64,000 nt of DNA from Larkinella rosea (GTDB taxonomy: Bacteria > Bacteroidota > Bacteroidia > Cytophagales > Spirosomataceae), in assembly GCF_003858635.1 (NCBI RefSeq), contig NZ_RQJO01000008.1, positions 744,001-808,000 of the forward strand, written 5' to 3'. The notes beneath the pieces are model-generated. The model did no database searches and was not told the DNA's origin. It saw nothing but the letters and a program-made list of their open reading frames with translations. The translations under genes and the position numbers were made by a program. Within the stretch, counting starts at the first letter, position 1; each line of letters begins with the position of its first letter. Positions 8,736-16,206 of this stretch are shown here, piece by piece.

Positions 8736-9935
8736 TCACGAATCTTTCTCCTTTTTCCGGGCTTCCTTGCGCTTTTCGCGCTTCTGTTTCCGTTCTTCCT
8801 TTCGCTCTTCACGCCGTTCCTTCCGGCTGGCTTTATTTTCCTCGCGTTTTTCCTTGTAGTCCTCTTTCAGGTTCTGGACGGCATCTTTGAAGGTCACAGT
8901 ATTGTCAAATTCCTTTGAAAAGGCTTCGACGTAGGCATTCCGTAGCACACCGATGATGATCGGCCAGACTTCGGTTTTCGTATCCTTGACGGTTCCTTTT
9001 AACGGAATCCGGGTAGCGACCTGATCTTTTTTCTGGTTCTTGAGAATTTCTGTACCGCCCTGCGCCAGCAATTCAGTAAAAAACCGGCTGACCGTCCGGT
9101 TTTCACCTGGTTCTTTCAGCTTGAAAATCTTCATGTCTTTGGTCAGCGGTTTGAAATACCCCACCAACCGACCGTCGTACATGGCCATTTCGCTGTACAC
9201 ACTCACCGTGCCGCGTTCGAAATCCACATTGCCATACTTCCGCGCCAGGTCGTTGAGTTTAACCAGTTGAAGATTGTCGAAGCTGAGGTTGTAATTGAAA
9301 TCCGGCAGCGGTTTGAGCAGGTACATGCCAGCCGCAAACTTCATGGTGCCGCCCCAGCCCGGCACGTCGCCCGTAGCGGTAACTGGCGATGGCAACCGGC
9401 CTTGCTTTTCCTCAACGTTGCGGATATTGCGGATTTCGAGGGCGAATTTCTGAAGAGAAAGATTCGTTTTGGTGGCTTCAAACAGGTTGACCAGCTCCAC
9501 TTTCCCGTCGTAAGCCGCAAACCGGTTGATTTTGATGGGTAATAAATCTTTCACCAGTTTGGTCCAGTCGAGTTCTTTACCGGTTTGGCTGGCCTGTTCA
9601 TTATTGCTAAAGGCAAAGTTCAGTTCGGGGCGATAACATTCGACTTCGCCCACCAAAGCACCCTTAAACAGCGATTTCCATTCGACCGACAGGTCGATTT
9701 TGGGAGCATACAGGAACGGTTCTTTGATTTTACCGTTGATTTTCCGAATGCGCAGGTCTTTGATCTGGTAAGAACCCGTGATGAGGGCAATATCGACGTC
9801 TTCGACATGGCCCGTATAGGAGCCCATGTCGGCCATCAGTTTATTGAGGTACCGCAGAACGAAGTAGGGGAGCAACAATCTGGCGATTATCAATAAAATG
9901 ACAATCGCCAGAATAATTTTGGTGGAGCGTTTCAA
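8736..9935 (-). CDS. DUF748/AsmA-like envelope protein
   Basis: A 399-residue protein with one N-terminal membrane segment (IILAIVILLIIARLLLPYFVLRYL), followed by a beta-rich periplasmic region typical of DUF748/AsmA-like proteins (YTGHVEDVDIALITGSYQIKDLRI). AsmA relatives are thought to take part in lipid or outer-membrane homeostasis; no precise role is established for DUF748. The last 45 residues are extremely charged, almost entirely Lys, Glu and Arg (KEERKQKREKRKEARKKE), probably a helical or disordered tail. It lies in line with the Wzi-like gene downstream, 33 nt away, so co-transcription is plausible. Confidence 0.8.
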   Translation of the reverse strand: MKRSTKIILAIVILLIIARLLLPYFVLRYLNKLMADMGSYTGHVEDVDIALITGSYQIKDLRIRKINGKIKEPFLYAPKIDLSVEWKSLFKGALVGEVECYRPELNFAFSNNEQASQTGKELDWTKLVKDLLPIKINRFAAYDGKVELVNLFEATKTNLSLQKFALEIRNIRNVEEKQGRLPSPVTATGDVPGWGGTMKFAAGMYLLKPLPDFNYNLSFDNLQLVKLNDLARKYGNVDFERGTVSVYSEMAMYDGRLVGYFKPLTKDMKIFKLKEPGENRTVSRFFTELLAQGGTEILKNQKKDQVATRIPLKGTVKDTKTEVWPIIIGVLRNAYVEAFSKEFDNTVTFKDAVQNLKEDYKEKREENKASRKERREERKEERKQKREKRKEARKKEKDS

Positions 9936-9986
9936 AGCAACTTGGGTTGATGTTGCTTATAAAACTGGAAACCAGCGGAATGGTTA

Positions 9987-10010
9987 CGTATCCACGGACT
10001 TTAGTCCGTG
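9987..10010 (+). repeat. REP-like unit, single copy
   Basis: CGTATCCACGGACTTTAGTC begins a 24-bp unit with the same palindrome as at 6586-6662 and one change in the flank (CGTATCC for CGTACCC). It is unpaired here. It lies between two minus-strand genes, just downstream of the pentapeptide gene's stop. Confidence 0.8.
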
Positions 10011-10019
10011 GGGGCGGTT

Positions 10020-10793
10020 TTACCGGCGGCCTGGTGAGAACTTCCGGCCGTCGAGCGTGGCGTATTTAAAATCGGCGGGGCCGTCAAAAACCGTATTTTC
10101 GAAGCTGGAATTACGGGGCAAATGGGTGTATTTAAAATCCGCCATGCCGTCGAAGCGCGTGCTGTTGAAATTGGCACCCTCGTCGAACTTCGTGTATTTG
10201 AAATCGGCATACTGGCTGAATCGGGCTTTACTAAATCCGATTGCTTCTCTAAAACCGGTGTATTTAAAATTACCCAGCGTACTAAACCGGGCGTCGCCGA
10301 AATCGGCCGCAGCCCGGAATTTGGCGTATTTAAAGTTGGCTTCTTCCCGAAACGTACTGCCGGTAAACAGGGCCCGTTGTTTAAAATCCGAATATTTGAA
10401 TTCAGACCCTTTTTCGAACGTGCAGTTTTCGAAGGTTACGGCCTCCGTGAAATGGGCGGCATAGGTAACCCCGTTTCCGCTCCACCGGCGGCCTTCCTGA
10501 TCGATGTGTTTATAGGCCAGAAAATCGCCTTTGAATGTACAGTTCCGGAACGTGACCGGTGTTTCAACGGTACTTTCGTAGGCATCGTTGTCGCCCCAGG
10601 AGCCTTCGGTAACGCGTTTTTTATTGGCCAGTTCTGTCAGGTCGAGGGTGCCGGTGATGGTGACATTTTCGTAGGAAATAACCTCTTTCCGGTTGATTTT
10701 AGCAATTATTTCGCTGGCATTGACCGTGCGTTGCGCCCAGGCAGCTGGCAGAGTGATGAGAGCAAAGAGAAGCGTAGTTAGTACATTTTTCAT
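10020..10793 (-). CDS. Exported pentapeptide-repeat protein
   Basis: The preferred start is the ATG at 10793, which gives a clear signal peptide (MKNVLTTLLFALITLPAAWAQ); a 15-codon longer frame is possible but lacks this. From about residue 65 onward the protein is a run of pentapeptide repeats (A[D/N]FxxxxF type), predicted to form a right-handed quadrilateral beta helix. The repeats have a higher period: FKYxxF recurs about every 20 residues (SEFKYSDF, ANFKYAKF, GNFKYTGF, ADFKYTKF, ADFKYTHL, ADFKYATL). It is probably periplasmic or outer-membrane. Its function is unknown; the signal peptide argues against a gyrase-protecting Qnr-type role. Confidence 0.8.
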   Translation of the reverse strand: MKNVLTTLLFALITLPAAWAQRTVNASEIIAKINRKEVISYENVTITGTLDLTELANKKRVTEGSWGDNDAYESTVETPVTFRNCTFKGDFLAYKHIDQEGRRWSGNGVTYAAHFTEAVTFENCTFEKGSEFKYSDFKQRALFTGSTFREEANFKYAKFRAAADFGDARFSTLGNFKYTGFREAIGFSKARFSQYADFKYTKFDEGANFNSTRFDGMADFKYTHLPRNSSFENTVFDGPADFKYATLDGRKFSPGRR

Positions 10794-10845
10794 AAGGGAA
10801 GATCTGATTTTCCCTAAGGATGAAAAATAACCGGCCAAGGTTGCA

Positions 10846-10934
10846 CGTACCCACGGACTTTAGTCCGTGAAATCCTCAACATGAGAACTAACGTCCGATT
10901 TGTCAAAATGGCACGGACTAAAGTCCGTGGGTAC
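10846..10934. repeat. REP-like inverted pair
   Basis: The unit at 10846-10869 and its inverted copy at 10912-10934 are separated by about 42 nt. They share the CACGGACTTTAGTCCGTG palindrome and CGTACC flank with the pair at 6586-6662. The element fills the gap between two minus-strand genes and ends one base before a stop codon. Confidence 0.85.
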
Positions 10935-10935
10935 A

Positions 10936-11301
10936 TTATGGCAGCCAGAGCGCTTTGTCATACGCGGTCTCGTAATCGAATTCTTCGAGGGGGACGAAGT
11001 CCGCAAATTTCCCGGCTTCGTCCATTCGGATCGCGTACCACAAACCGGTGGCATCGCGAAGCAAAATCCGGTAGCCGTAGAGCGGATGATAGGTGTCGCT
11101 GTCGGTGCGGTGATCCCAACCGGTTTGTAATTCGATGGCAAAGGCAATCTGCGCCAGCGCTTCATTGATGTAGGCCATCAGGCTGCCAAAACCGTCCAAT
11201 TCTTCCATCCAGATCACCAGCCCATCGATTCCCCAATCGAATAAAGGAGCAGCAGAAACCCGATCGGATGGTTCGGTGATAACAATTTCGTTTGCGGTCA
11301 T
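10936..11301 (-). CDS. Hypothetical protein, last gene of the XRE/nuclease module
   Basis: A 121-residue acidic protein with no motif I recognise. It is soluble, with no signal peptide or membrane segment, and rich in aromatic and acidic residues (FDWGIDGLVIWMEELDGFG, ALWLP at the C-terminus). It follows the RecE-like nuclease gene by 78 nt on the same strand and probably belongs to the same transcript as 11380-12869. Its stop abuts a REP-like pair. No function is proposed beyond membership of this module. Confidence 0.65.
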   Translation of the reverse strand: MTANEIVITEPSDRVSAAPLFDWGIDGLVIWMEELDGFGSLMAYINEALAQIAFAIELQTGWDHRTDSDTYHPLYGYRILLRDATGLWYAIRMDEAGKFADFVPLEEFDYETAYDKALWLP

Positions 11302-11379
11302 TGTGATAAAAACTGGAAAATGAAAAATAAAAAACGCTACATGTTGAATATCAGTGTATTGATTCGACGGGTTGCGTTT

Positions 11380-12087
11380 TTACGATGCCTGCCGGAGCCA
11401 GAAACCGGTTTCTTCCGGTTGTTGCTCTTTCCATTTGCGGAGCCAGAAGCGGTATTTTTTTCGTCCGTAGTCCACAAAATCCGGAATCGAAGTGGCATCG
11501 ACGGCAAAAAGCCGGTGCGGTTTCTGTTTCTGAACACCAATCAGTACAAACCGGAACTGACGGGTTTGCACCCACTCCTGGTTGTCGGAATGGCGGAGGC
11601 TGTCGAGGTAAAAAGCCACCTGCCGGTCGTAATCGTAGTCGTAGCAGCTCTGCAGAAACTGGCTCTGGGTGCGGGCCGAAGTGGTTTTGAAATCCAGAAT
11701 CAGCACGCTCCGGTTTTTTGGGCTGGTATACACCATATCCAGCCGGGCTTTGCAGGCCAGTTCGGTTGCCGGATCGGTAAAAAGCACCACGCGTTCGCGC
11801 TCCGATTTCCGCAGGTACCGGCCACAGAACGAATCGCGACGAACCTGCTCGGTGAGGTGTTCTAGCCGGCCCGACTCGACCGGTTTCATATCAGGCAGCA
11901 ACTGCTCGATAATTCCGCCGACGCTTTCCGGTTCCAGCAGGTGCGAATGAAAGGCTCGCCCGAACTGCATCGCCCGCTGCGGCACAAACCGGTTCGACGT
12001 ATAGCCTAAACTCTCTTCCTTCAAGCGGGTCAGATCGGAATTGGAAACCCGCGGAATGGAACGATAGTCGATCAATTCGGTAATCAT
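11380..12087 (-). CDS. PD-(D/E)XK nuclease, RecE/exonuclease VIII-like
   Basis: A 235-residue protein resembling phage-type RecE-like exonucleases of the PD-(D/E)XK superfamily. The opening SNSDLTRLKEESLG and AMQFGRAFHSHLLEP match the N-terminal helical part with the conserved His. The core is CKARLDMVYTSPKNRSVLILDFKTTSA (Asp, then Asp-x-Lys of the metal site), followed by the QxxxY-like YDRQVAFYLDSLRH. Such enzymes digest one strand of dsDNA for recombination, usually beside an annealing protein of the RecT/Redbeta type. No recognisable RecT is present; the neighbour at 12189 is unknown. The gene is preceded by a strong hairpin at 12135-12166. Confidence 0.8.
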   Translation of the reverse strand: MITELIDYRSIPRVSNSDLTRLKEESLGYTSNRFVPQRAMQFGRAFHSHLLEPESVGGIIEQLLPDMKPVESGRLEHLTEQVRRDSFCGRYLRKSERERVVLFTDPATELACKARLDMVYTSPKNRSVLILDFKTTSARTQSQFLQSCYDYDYDRQVAFYLDSLRHSDNQEWVQTRQFRFVLIGVQKQKPHRLFAVDATSIPDFVDYGRKKYRFWLRKWKEQQPEETGFWLRQAS

Positions 12088-12134
12088 ACGGATTGGATTT
12101 TGATGAAGTATAAAAACAATTCGGCACTGTCGAA

Positions 12135-12166
12135 CCGTGAAGATCAGGCAATCCTGATCTTCACGG
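12135..12166. terminator. Perfect 14-bp hairpin between module genes
   Basis: CCGTGAAGATCAGG (12135-12148), loop CAAT, then CCTGATCTTCACGG (12153-12166). It lies between the genes at 12189 and 11380, both on the minus strand. No uninterrupted T-run follows directly, so it may attenuate or process the transcript rather than end it. Confidence 0.6.
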
Positions 12167-12188
12167 CTAAAAACCGGTTCTTCAACAA

Positions 12189-12869
12189 CTAATTGAGGAG
12201 ATGAATGCCGTTCTCGGTTAACAACTCTTCGGTCGGGTTGAGAAACGGATTGTAGTAATTGTAGGCGGTTTTGATGTTGGCGATGTCCGTCAGCGTTTCC
12301 TGGCGGAAAATCCGGTTTTCCTGACCAAATGCTTTCAGGGCAGCGGTTTCTTCCGGATCGGCCAGTTTGTAGCTGAACGTGGCAATGTAGTAAACACCCT
12401 TCGGCTGAATCTTGGTGTTTTCCTTCTTCTCGGCCACGGCAGTAATCACCACATCGGCCAGCGTCAGGTCGTCGTAGAACAGCGGTTCGATCAGCCGGAA
12501 GATGTTATCGACCGAATAACCGTGGAACAAAACCGCCGACACACAGTTTTTTTCATCGATAAAAAAGATCTCGGCCCAGTTTTTGGTGCCCATGTTCAAA
12601 ATATTATCGGTAAAGATGCGCCAGGCAATCGGCTGGAATGTGAGCGTACGACCGTTCGTTGGACCACCCAGTTTTTCGGTGCCGTTGATGTTAAAGATGC
12701 CTTCTTTGGCGTCGAAACGGTATTGGCGGGGGTGTCCTTCCAGATATTTGTAGCGACCGGCTGTGGGGTTATTAACGACTTCGCCCGTCGTTTCGTTAAC
12801 CTTCTGATAAAGTTTCACTTCCAAACCATTTTGATTTGTTGCGCCGGTGTTGTTTTTTTGTGTGTTCAT
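12189..12869 (-). CDS. Hypothetical protein paired with the RecE-like nuclease
   Basis: A 226-residue soluble protein I do not recognise. It starts with a polar Asn/Thr-rich stretch (MNTQKNNTGATNQNG). The body mixes beta-strand and helical segments, for example FQPIAWRIFTDNIL, WAEIFFIDEKNCVSAVLFHG and GVYYIATFSYK. It is the first gene of the minus-strand module, divergent from the XRE regulator, with operator-like sites between. Its position beside a RecE-like exonuclease would suit a DNA-binding or annealing partner, but no sequence motif shows this. Confidence 0.7.
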   Translation of the reverse strand: MNTQKNNTGATNQNGLEVKLYQKVNETTGEVVNNPTAGRYKYLEGHPRQYRFDAKEGIFNINGTEKLGGPTNGRTLTFQPIAWRIFTDNILNMGTKNWAEIFFIDEKNCVSAVLFHGYSVDNIFRLIEPLFYDDLTLADVVITAVAEKKENTKIQPKGVYYIATFSYKLADPEETAALKAFGQENRIFRQETLTDIANIKTAYNYYNPFLNPTEELLTENGIHLLN

Positions 12870-13167
12870 TAGTATTTGTTGTTTACTGTTCGGACAGGGG
12901 GACCGCTATGCGATCCCTTTTGCCTTTTCAGGGGGTTTGTATTTGAGTTTAAATATACACACTATTATGTATAATACAAAATGATACATAGAAAGATTCT
13001 GGAAAAATTATTTTAGTCGCAAAATCGCTGAAAGAAAGGCTTTTTGACCCCCTTTTTTGACCTTTACCCAACCTTCCACTTTTAAGAAATCAGAAATTCA
13101 GTTAGATTGGAAGGAAAAACCGGTGTACGAAAAAATACATAGTTCTGTGTAAATTATTTGTTTTCTT
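12870..13167. promoter_or_regulatory. Divergent regulatory region of the XRE/nuclease module
   Basis: A 298-bp AT-rich gap between divergent genes. It holds two related 16-bp dyads: TACACACTATTATGTA at 12956-12971 and TACATAGTTCTGTGTA at 13136-13151. Read on the opposite strand, the first becomes TACATAATAGTGTGTA, matching the second at 13 of 16 positions with the same half-site spacing. They are candidate operators for the XRE protein, one 17 nt before its own start and one about 87 nt before the divergent gene. Confidence 0.6.
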
Positions 13168-13560
13168 ATGCCCATTGGAGCCCGTTTGCAGCAACTGATC
13201 GATGCATTAGACATTAGTGTTCTCGAGTTTGCCCGACAATTGGGGGAGAAACGGGGGGAGAAAGTATACCACATTTTACACGGTCGGTTGAAGCCCCGGT
13301 ATGAAACTTTAGAAAAAATTTTATCGGCTTATCCCACCGTCAACGCCGACTGGCTGCTGCGGGGGGAGGGGCTGATGTTTCGGACGTTACCACAAACCCC
13401 ACTGGCAGCCATCACGTTAGACGACCGGCTGCGAAATATGGAGTTTCTTTTGTTTCAGTTAAACGAACGTGTAGCTTTGTTACAACAAACCAACGACTTG
13501 CTTCGGCAGGAACTGGAAGAAGTCGTTGGGCCAAAAAAAGTCATCAGTCTTTCTACCTGA
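13168..13560 (+). CDS. XRE-type helix-turn-helix regulator with C-terminal coiled coil
   Basis: A 130-residue protein. Residues about 4-65 form a lambda-repressor/XRE-like helix-turn-helix (RLQQLIDALDISVLEFARQL, VYHILHGRLKPRYETLEKIL) followed by the typical YPTVNADWLLRGEG motif. Residues about 88-120 are a heptad-rich helix (NMEFLLFQLNERVALLQQTNDLLRQELEE), suggesting a dimerising coiled coil rather than a protease or sensor domain. It is divergent from the nuclease module, and the paired dyads in the gap support autoregulation and control of that module. A phage-type CI-like repressor role is inferred. Confidence 0.85.
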   Translation: MPIGARLQQLIDALDISVLEFARQLGEKRGEKVYHILHGRLKPRYETLEKILSAYPTVNADWLLRGEGLMFRTLPQTPLAAITLDDRLRNMEFLLFQLNERVALLQQTNDLLRQELEEVVGPKKVISLST

Positions 13561-13623
13561 GCTGCCAGTCCGATATATCCACGGAAGCAGATCAGTGCAG
13601 GACCCACGACTTTCCTTTTATCT

Positions 13624-14364
13624 ATGTTCTCATTTTTTAAGCGACGCCAGGAACAAGCTTCTTTTTCGGATTTCGGATTTCTGGGTGTAGATATTCATTC
13701 GCACCTGATTCCGGGGATCGACGATGGTGTACCCGATCTGGAAACAGCCCTGACGTGTCTGCGGGCGTTTGAAGAGATGGGGTATAAAAAGGTGATCACA
13801 ACGCCCCACGTCCTGCGCGATTATTACCCCAACAGCAGCGATACCATCCGGCGCGGGCTCGACGACCTTCGCGAAGCCATGGCCGGAACCGATCTGAAAA
13901 TAGAGGTCGAAGCGGCTGCCGAATACCTCATCGACGACCATTTTGTGACTTTACTCCAGGCCAAAGACCTGCTGACGTTCGGCCCGAATTATTTACTGGT
14001 GGAATTGTCGTTTGCCAACCCGCCCCTGAATCTGGACGAAATCCTTTTTCAGATTCAAACCAAAGGGTATCAGCCTATTCTGGCTCATCCCGAACGGTAT
14101 TCCTACTTCAAAGATCAGGCAGAGCGGTTTCATAAAATGCGGGTGCAGGGTTGTCTGTTTCAGTTGAATCTGCTTTCGTTAATCGGGCAGTATGGCGGGC
14201 GGGTGCAGCAGCAGGCGAAACAGTTGCTCGAAGATTCGATGGTCGACTTTGTAGGCTCCGATCTGCATCGCCCCCGGGATGCGGAAAAATTAACCCAATT
14301 GCTGCAATCGAAAGAACTGGCGTTGCTGGGGGCCAACACAATTCTGAATTCTTCCCTGCTTTAA
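13624..14364 (+). CDS. CpsB/YwqE-type PHP-domain protein tyrosine phosphatase
   Basis: A 246-residue metal-dependent PHP phosphatase of the CpsB/CapC/YwqE family, which dephosphorylates bacterial tyrosine kinases that control polysaccharide chain length. Metal-binding motifs are visible in order: VDIHSHLIPGIDDG, TTPHV, the LLVELSF region, HPERY and GSDLH. The length is normal. It opens the plus-strand arm of the polysaccharide locus. The likely partners are the Wzc-like kinases at 33329-35686 and 56045-58375. It acts in the cytoplasm on their C-terminal tyrosine clusters. Confidence 0.93.
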   Translation: MFSFFKRRQEQASFSDFGFLGVDIHSHLIPGIDDGVPDLETALTCLRAFEEMGYKKVITTPHVLRDYYPNSSDTIRRGLDDLREAMAGTDLKIEVEAAAEYLIDDHFVTLLQAKDLLTFGPNYLLVELSFANPPLNLDEILFQIQTKGYQPILAHPERYSYFKDQAERFHKMRVQGCLFQLNLLSLIGQYGGRVQQQAKQLLEDSMVDFVGSDLHRPRDAEKLTQLLQSKELALLGANTILNSSLL

Positions 14365-14799
14365 AAACCGTATAGCGGCCAACCGCCGGTTTCGGCCATA
14401 CGACTCTTTTGGCCGCTGCATCGTTTTGTCTGACATAAACCGCTACTACGGCACAGTTTTTGTTTATTGTCTGATAAATAGGAAAAAAACTTTGCGGAAT
14501 ATTTTCAGATAAGCCAATATAGTATTCCGTAAAAAACTATTTATTGAATTATTTAAAGAATATTCCTCCTTCTCTGCCTTTTTTATAGAATATTGTGTAG
14601 TTAGTATCATTTCTGCTTTCTATATTTAGAATGTAATACTTAAAAGAAGCTAGAAAGAGTTTGTCTGATTTTAAAGATAAACTGCTTTCAGAATTAAGCA
14701 GAAATGCGGTTCTGAACAGTTGGACTTTACGGCCTGACTCCTTCCCTTTTTCTGTCGGAAACCCACTTTTTTTACTTATTATTTTATTTACTCAACGTT
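14365..14799. other. 435-bp intergenic region upstream of ugd
   Basis: An inverted repeat AGCGGCCAA (14374-14382) / TTGGCCGCT (14409-14417) follows the phosphatase stop and could be a weak terminator. The rest is very AT-rich and presumably carries the ugd promoter, but I see no clear TTTG...TAnnTTTG pair. The region ends in the start motif TTTACTCAACGTTATGAA at 14787-14804. Confidence 0.5.
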
Positions 14800-14804
14800 A
14801 TGAA
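14787..14804 (+). promoter_or_regulatory. Start-codon motif TTTACTCAACGTTATGAA (ugd copy)
   Basis: This 18-bp sequence contains the ATG of ugd. It recurs identically at 16173-16190 and 17043-17060, and in shortened or interrupted form before the starts of the genes beginning at 31490, 33219, 35686 and 36550 on the minus strand. Confidence 0.75.
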
Positions 14805-16131
14805 AATTGCAGTTGTTGGAACCGGTTACGTTGGACTCGTAACCGGAACCTGCTTTGCCGAGACCGGCAACCAGGTAACTTGTGTCGACATTGATGAGCG
14901 GAAAGTTCAAAAGCTCATCAACGGTATCATCCCCATCTACGAACCCGGTCTGGATGTGTTGTTTAATCGCAATACGGCCGAAGGTCGTCTGAAATTCACC
15001 ACCAGTCTGGCCGAAGGCATTGAAGGTGCGGAAGTGATCTTTCTGGCCCTGCCAACTCCACCGGGCGAAGACGGTTCTGCCGACCTGAAATACATCCTCA
15101 AAGTCGCCGGTGATCTGGGGCAACTACTCAAGGATTATGCGGTTATCGTCGACAAAAGCACCGTGCCGGTCGGAACGGCCGAAAAAGTACGGGATTATAT
15201 CTCGCTGGGCGCTCAGGTCGATTTCGACGTGGTATCGAACCCCGAATTCCTCCGCGAAGGGGTTGCCATCGAAGACTTCATGAAACCCGACCGCGTCGTG
15301 ATCGGGACCAAGTCCGAACGGGCCAAAGCCGTAATGAACAAGCTGTATGCTCCCCTGGTGCGGCAGGGTAACCCGGTGATTTTCATGGACGAACGTTCCG
15401 CTGAAATGACCAAATATGCCGCCAACGCGTTCCTGGCCGTCAAGATTTCCTTCATGAACGAAATTGCCAACCTCTGCGAAAAAGCCGGAGCCAACGTCGA
15501 CGACATTCGCCGGGGCATCGGAACCGACAGCCGGATTGGCAAGCGGTTTTTATTCGCCGGAATTGGCTACGGCGGGAGCTGCTTCCCGAAAGACGTACAG
15601 GCGCTGGCCAAAACCGCTCAGGAATATGCGTATGATTTCAAGATTCTGAAGTCGGTGATGGACGTGAATGCGAAGCAGAAAACGAAACTGCTTCCGGTTA
15701 TCAATCAGCACTTTAACGGGGATCTGAAAGGTAAAACCATCGCCATCTGGGGGCTGGCCTTCAAACCGTATACCGACGACATCCGGGAAGCTCCGGCGCT
15801 GGAAAACATTCAGGCATTGCTGGAAGCAGGCGCGAAAGTGACGGCTTACGATCCGGAAGCGATGGACAATGTGAAAAACGTGCTGGGTAGCAAAATCACG
15901 TACGCCCACACCTCGTATGCTGCACTTGATGACGCCGATGCGCTGGTGATCATGACCGAGTGGCCGATGTTCCGGACGCCGGAATTCACCAAAATGAATC
16001 TGCTGCTGAAAAATAAAGTCATTTTCGACGGTCGGAACCTCTACGAACTGGAGCAAATGAAAGAAATGGGCTACACATATTACAGCGTTGGTCGGGAAAC
16101 CGTTTCTCAAGAGGTTGAACAACCGGCTTGA
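14800..16131 (+). CDS. ugd: UDP-glucose 6-dehydrogenase
   Basis: A 443-residue enzyme of the UDP-glucose/GDP-mannose dehydrogenase family. It oxidises UDP-glucose twice to UDP-glucuronate with 2 NAD+. The NAD-binding motif is at the start (MKIAVVGTGYVGLVTG), the central helix region contains NPEFLREG, the catalytic Cys is in GYGGSCFPKD, and the C-terminal domain has IWGLAFKPYTDDIREAP. Length and motifs are complete. UDP-GlcA formed here is the substrate of the decarboxylase two genes downstream. The start overlaps the 18-bp motif described separately. The protein ends in EVEQPA, echoed by the EAIEQPA end of Cmk. Confidence 0.96.
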   Translation: MKIAVVGTGYVGLVTGTCFAETGNQVTCVDIDERKVQKLINGIIPIYEPGLDVLFNRNTAEGRLKFTTSLAEGIEGAEVIFLALPTPPGEDGSADLKYILKVAGDLGQLLKDYAVIVDKSTVPVGTAEKVRDYISLGAQVDFDVVSNPEFLREGVAIEDFMKPDRVVIGTKSERAKAVMNKLYAPLVRQGNPVIFMDERSAEMTKYAANAFLAVKISFMNEIANLCEKAGANVDDIRRGIGTDSRIGKRFLFAGIGYGGSCFPKDVQALAKTAQEYAYDFKILKSVMDVNAKQKTKLLPVINQHFNGDLKGKTIAIWGLAFKPYTDDIREAPALENIQALLEAGAKVTAYDPEAMDNVKNVLGSKITYAHTSYAALDDADALVIMTEWPMFRTPEFTKMNLLLKNKVIFDGRNLYELEQMKEMGYTYYSVGRETVSQEVEQPA

Positions 16132-16144
16132 TGCCATCCAACTC

Positions 16145-16171
16145 CTACCTGCCGGTATTCCAGGCAGGTAG
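16145..16171. other. 9-bp hairpin in the ugd-cmk gap
   Basis: CTACCTGCC (16145-16153) and GGCAGGTAG (16163-16171) form a perfect stem with a 9-nt loop, directly before the start motif at 16173. No T-run follows, so attenuation or RNA processing is more likely than termination. Confidence 0.5.
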
Positions 16172-16185
16172 CTTTACTCAACGTT

Positions 16186-16197
16186 ATGAACTTTTAA
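16186..16197 (+). other. Upstream mini-ORF MNF before cmk, within the start motif
   Basis: The ATG inside TTTACTCAACGTTATGAA (motif at 16173-16190) does not open cmk here. It opens a three-codon frame, ATG AAC TTT TAA, ending nine bases before the cmk ATG at 16207. Translation is not proven, but the motif coincides with the true start in ugd. Confidence 0.5.
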
Positions 16198-16206
16198 GTT
16201 GTCTGC

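Noticed and set aside
9898-10781. Long plus-strand frames over the pentapeptide gene (9898-10464 and 10122-10781)
   Set aside because: They are antisense shadows of a periodic repeat gene; their repetitive composition mirrors the minus-strand pentapeptides and they have no family features.
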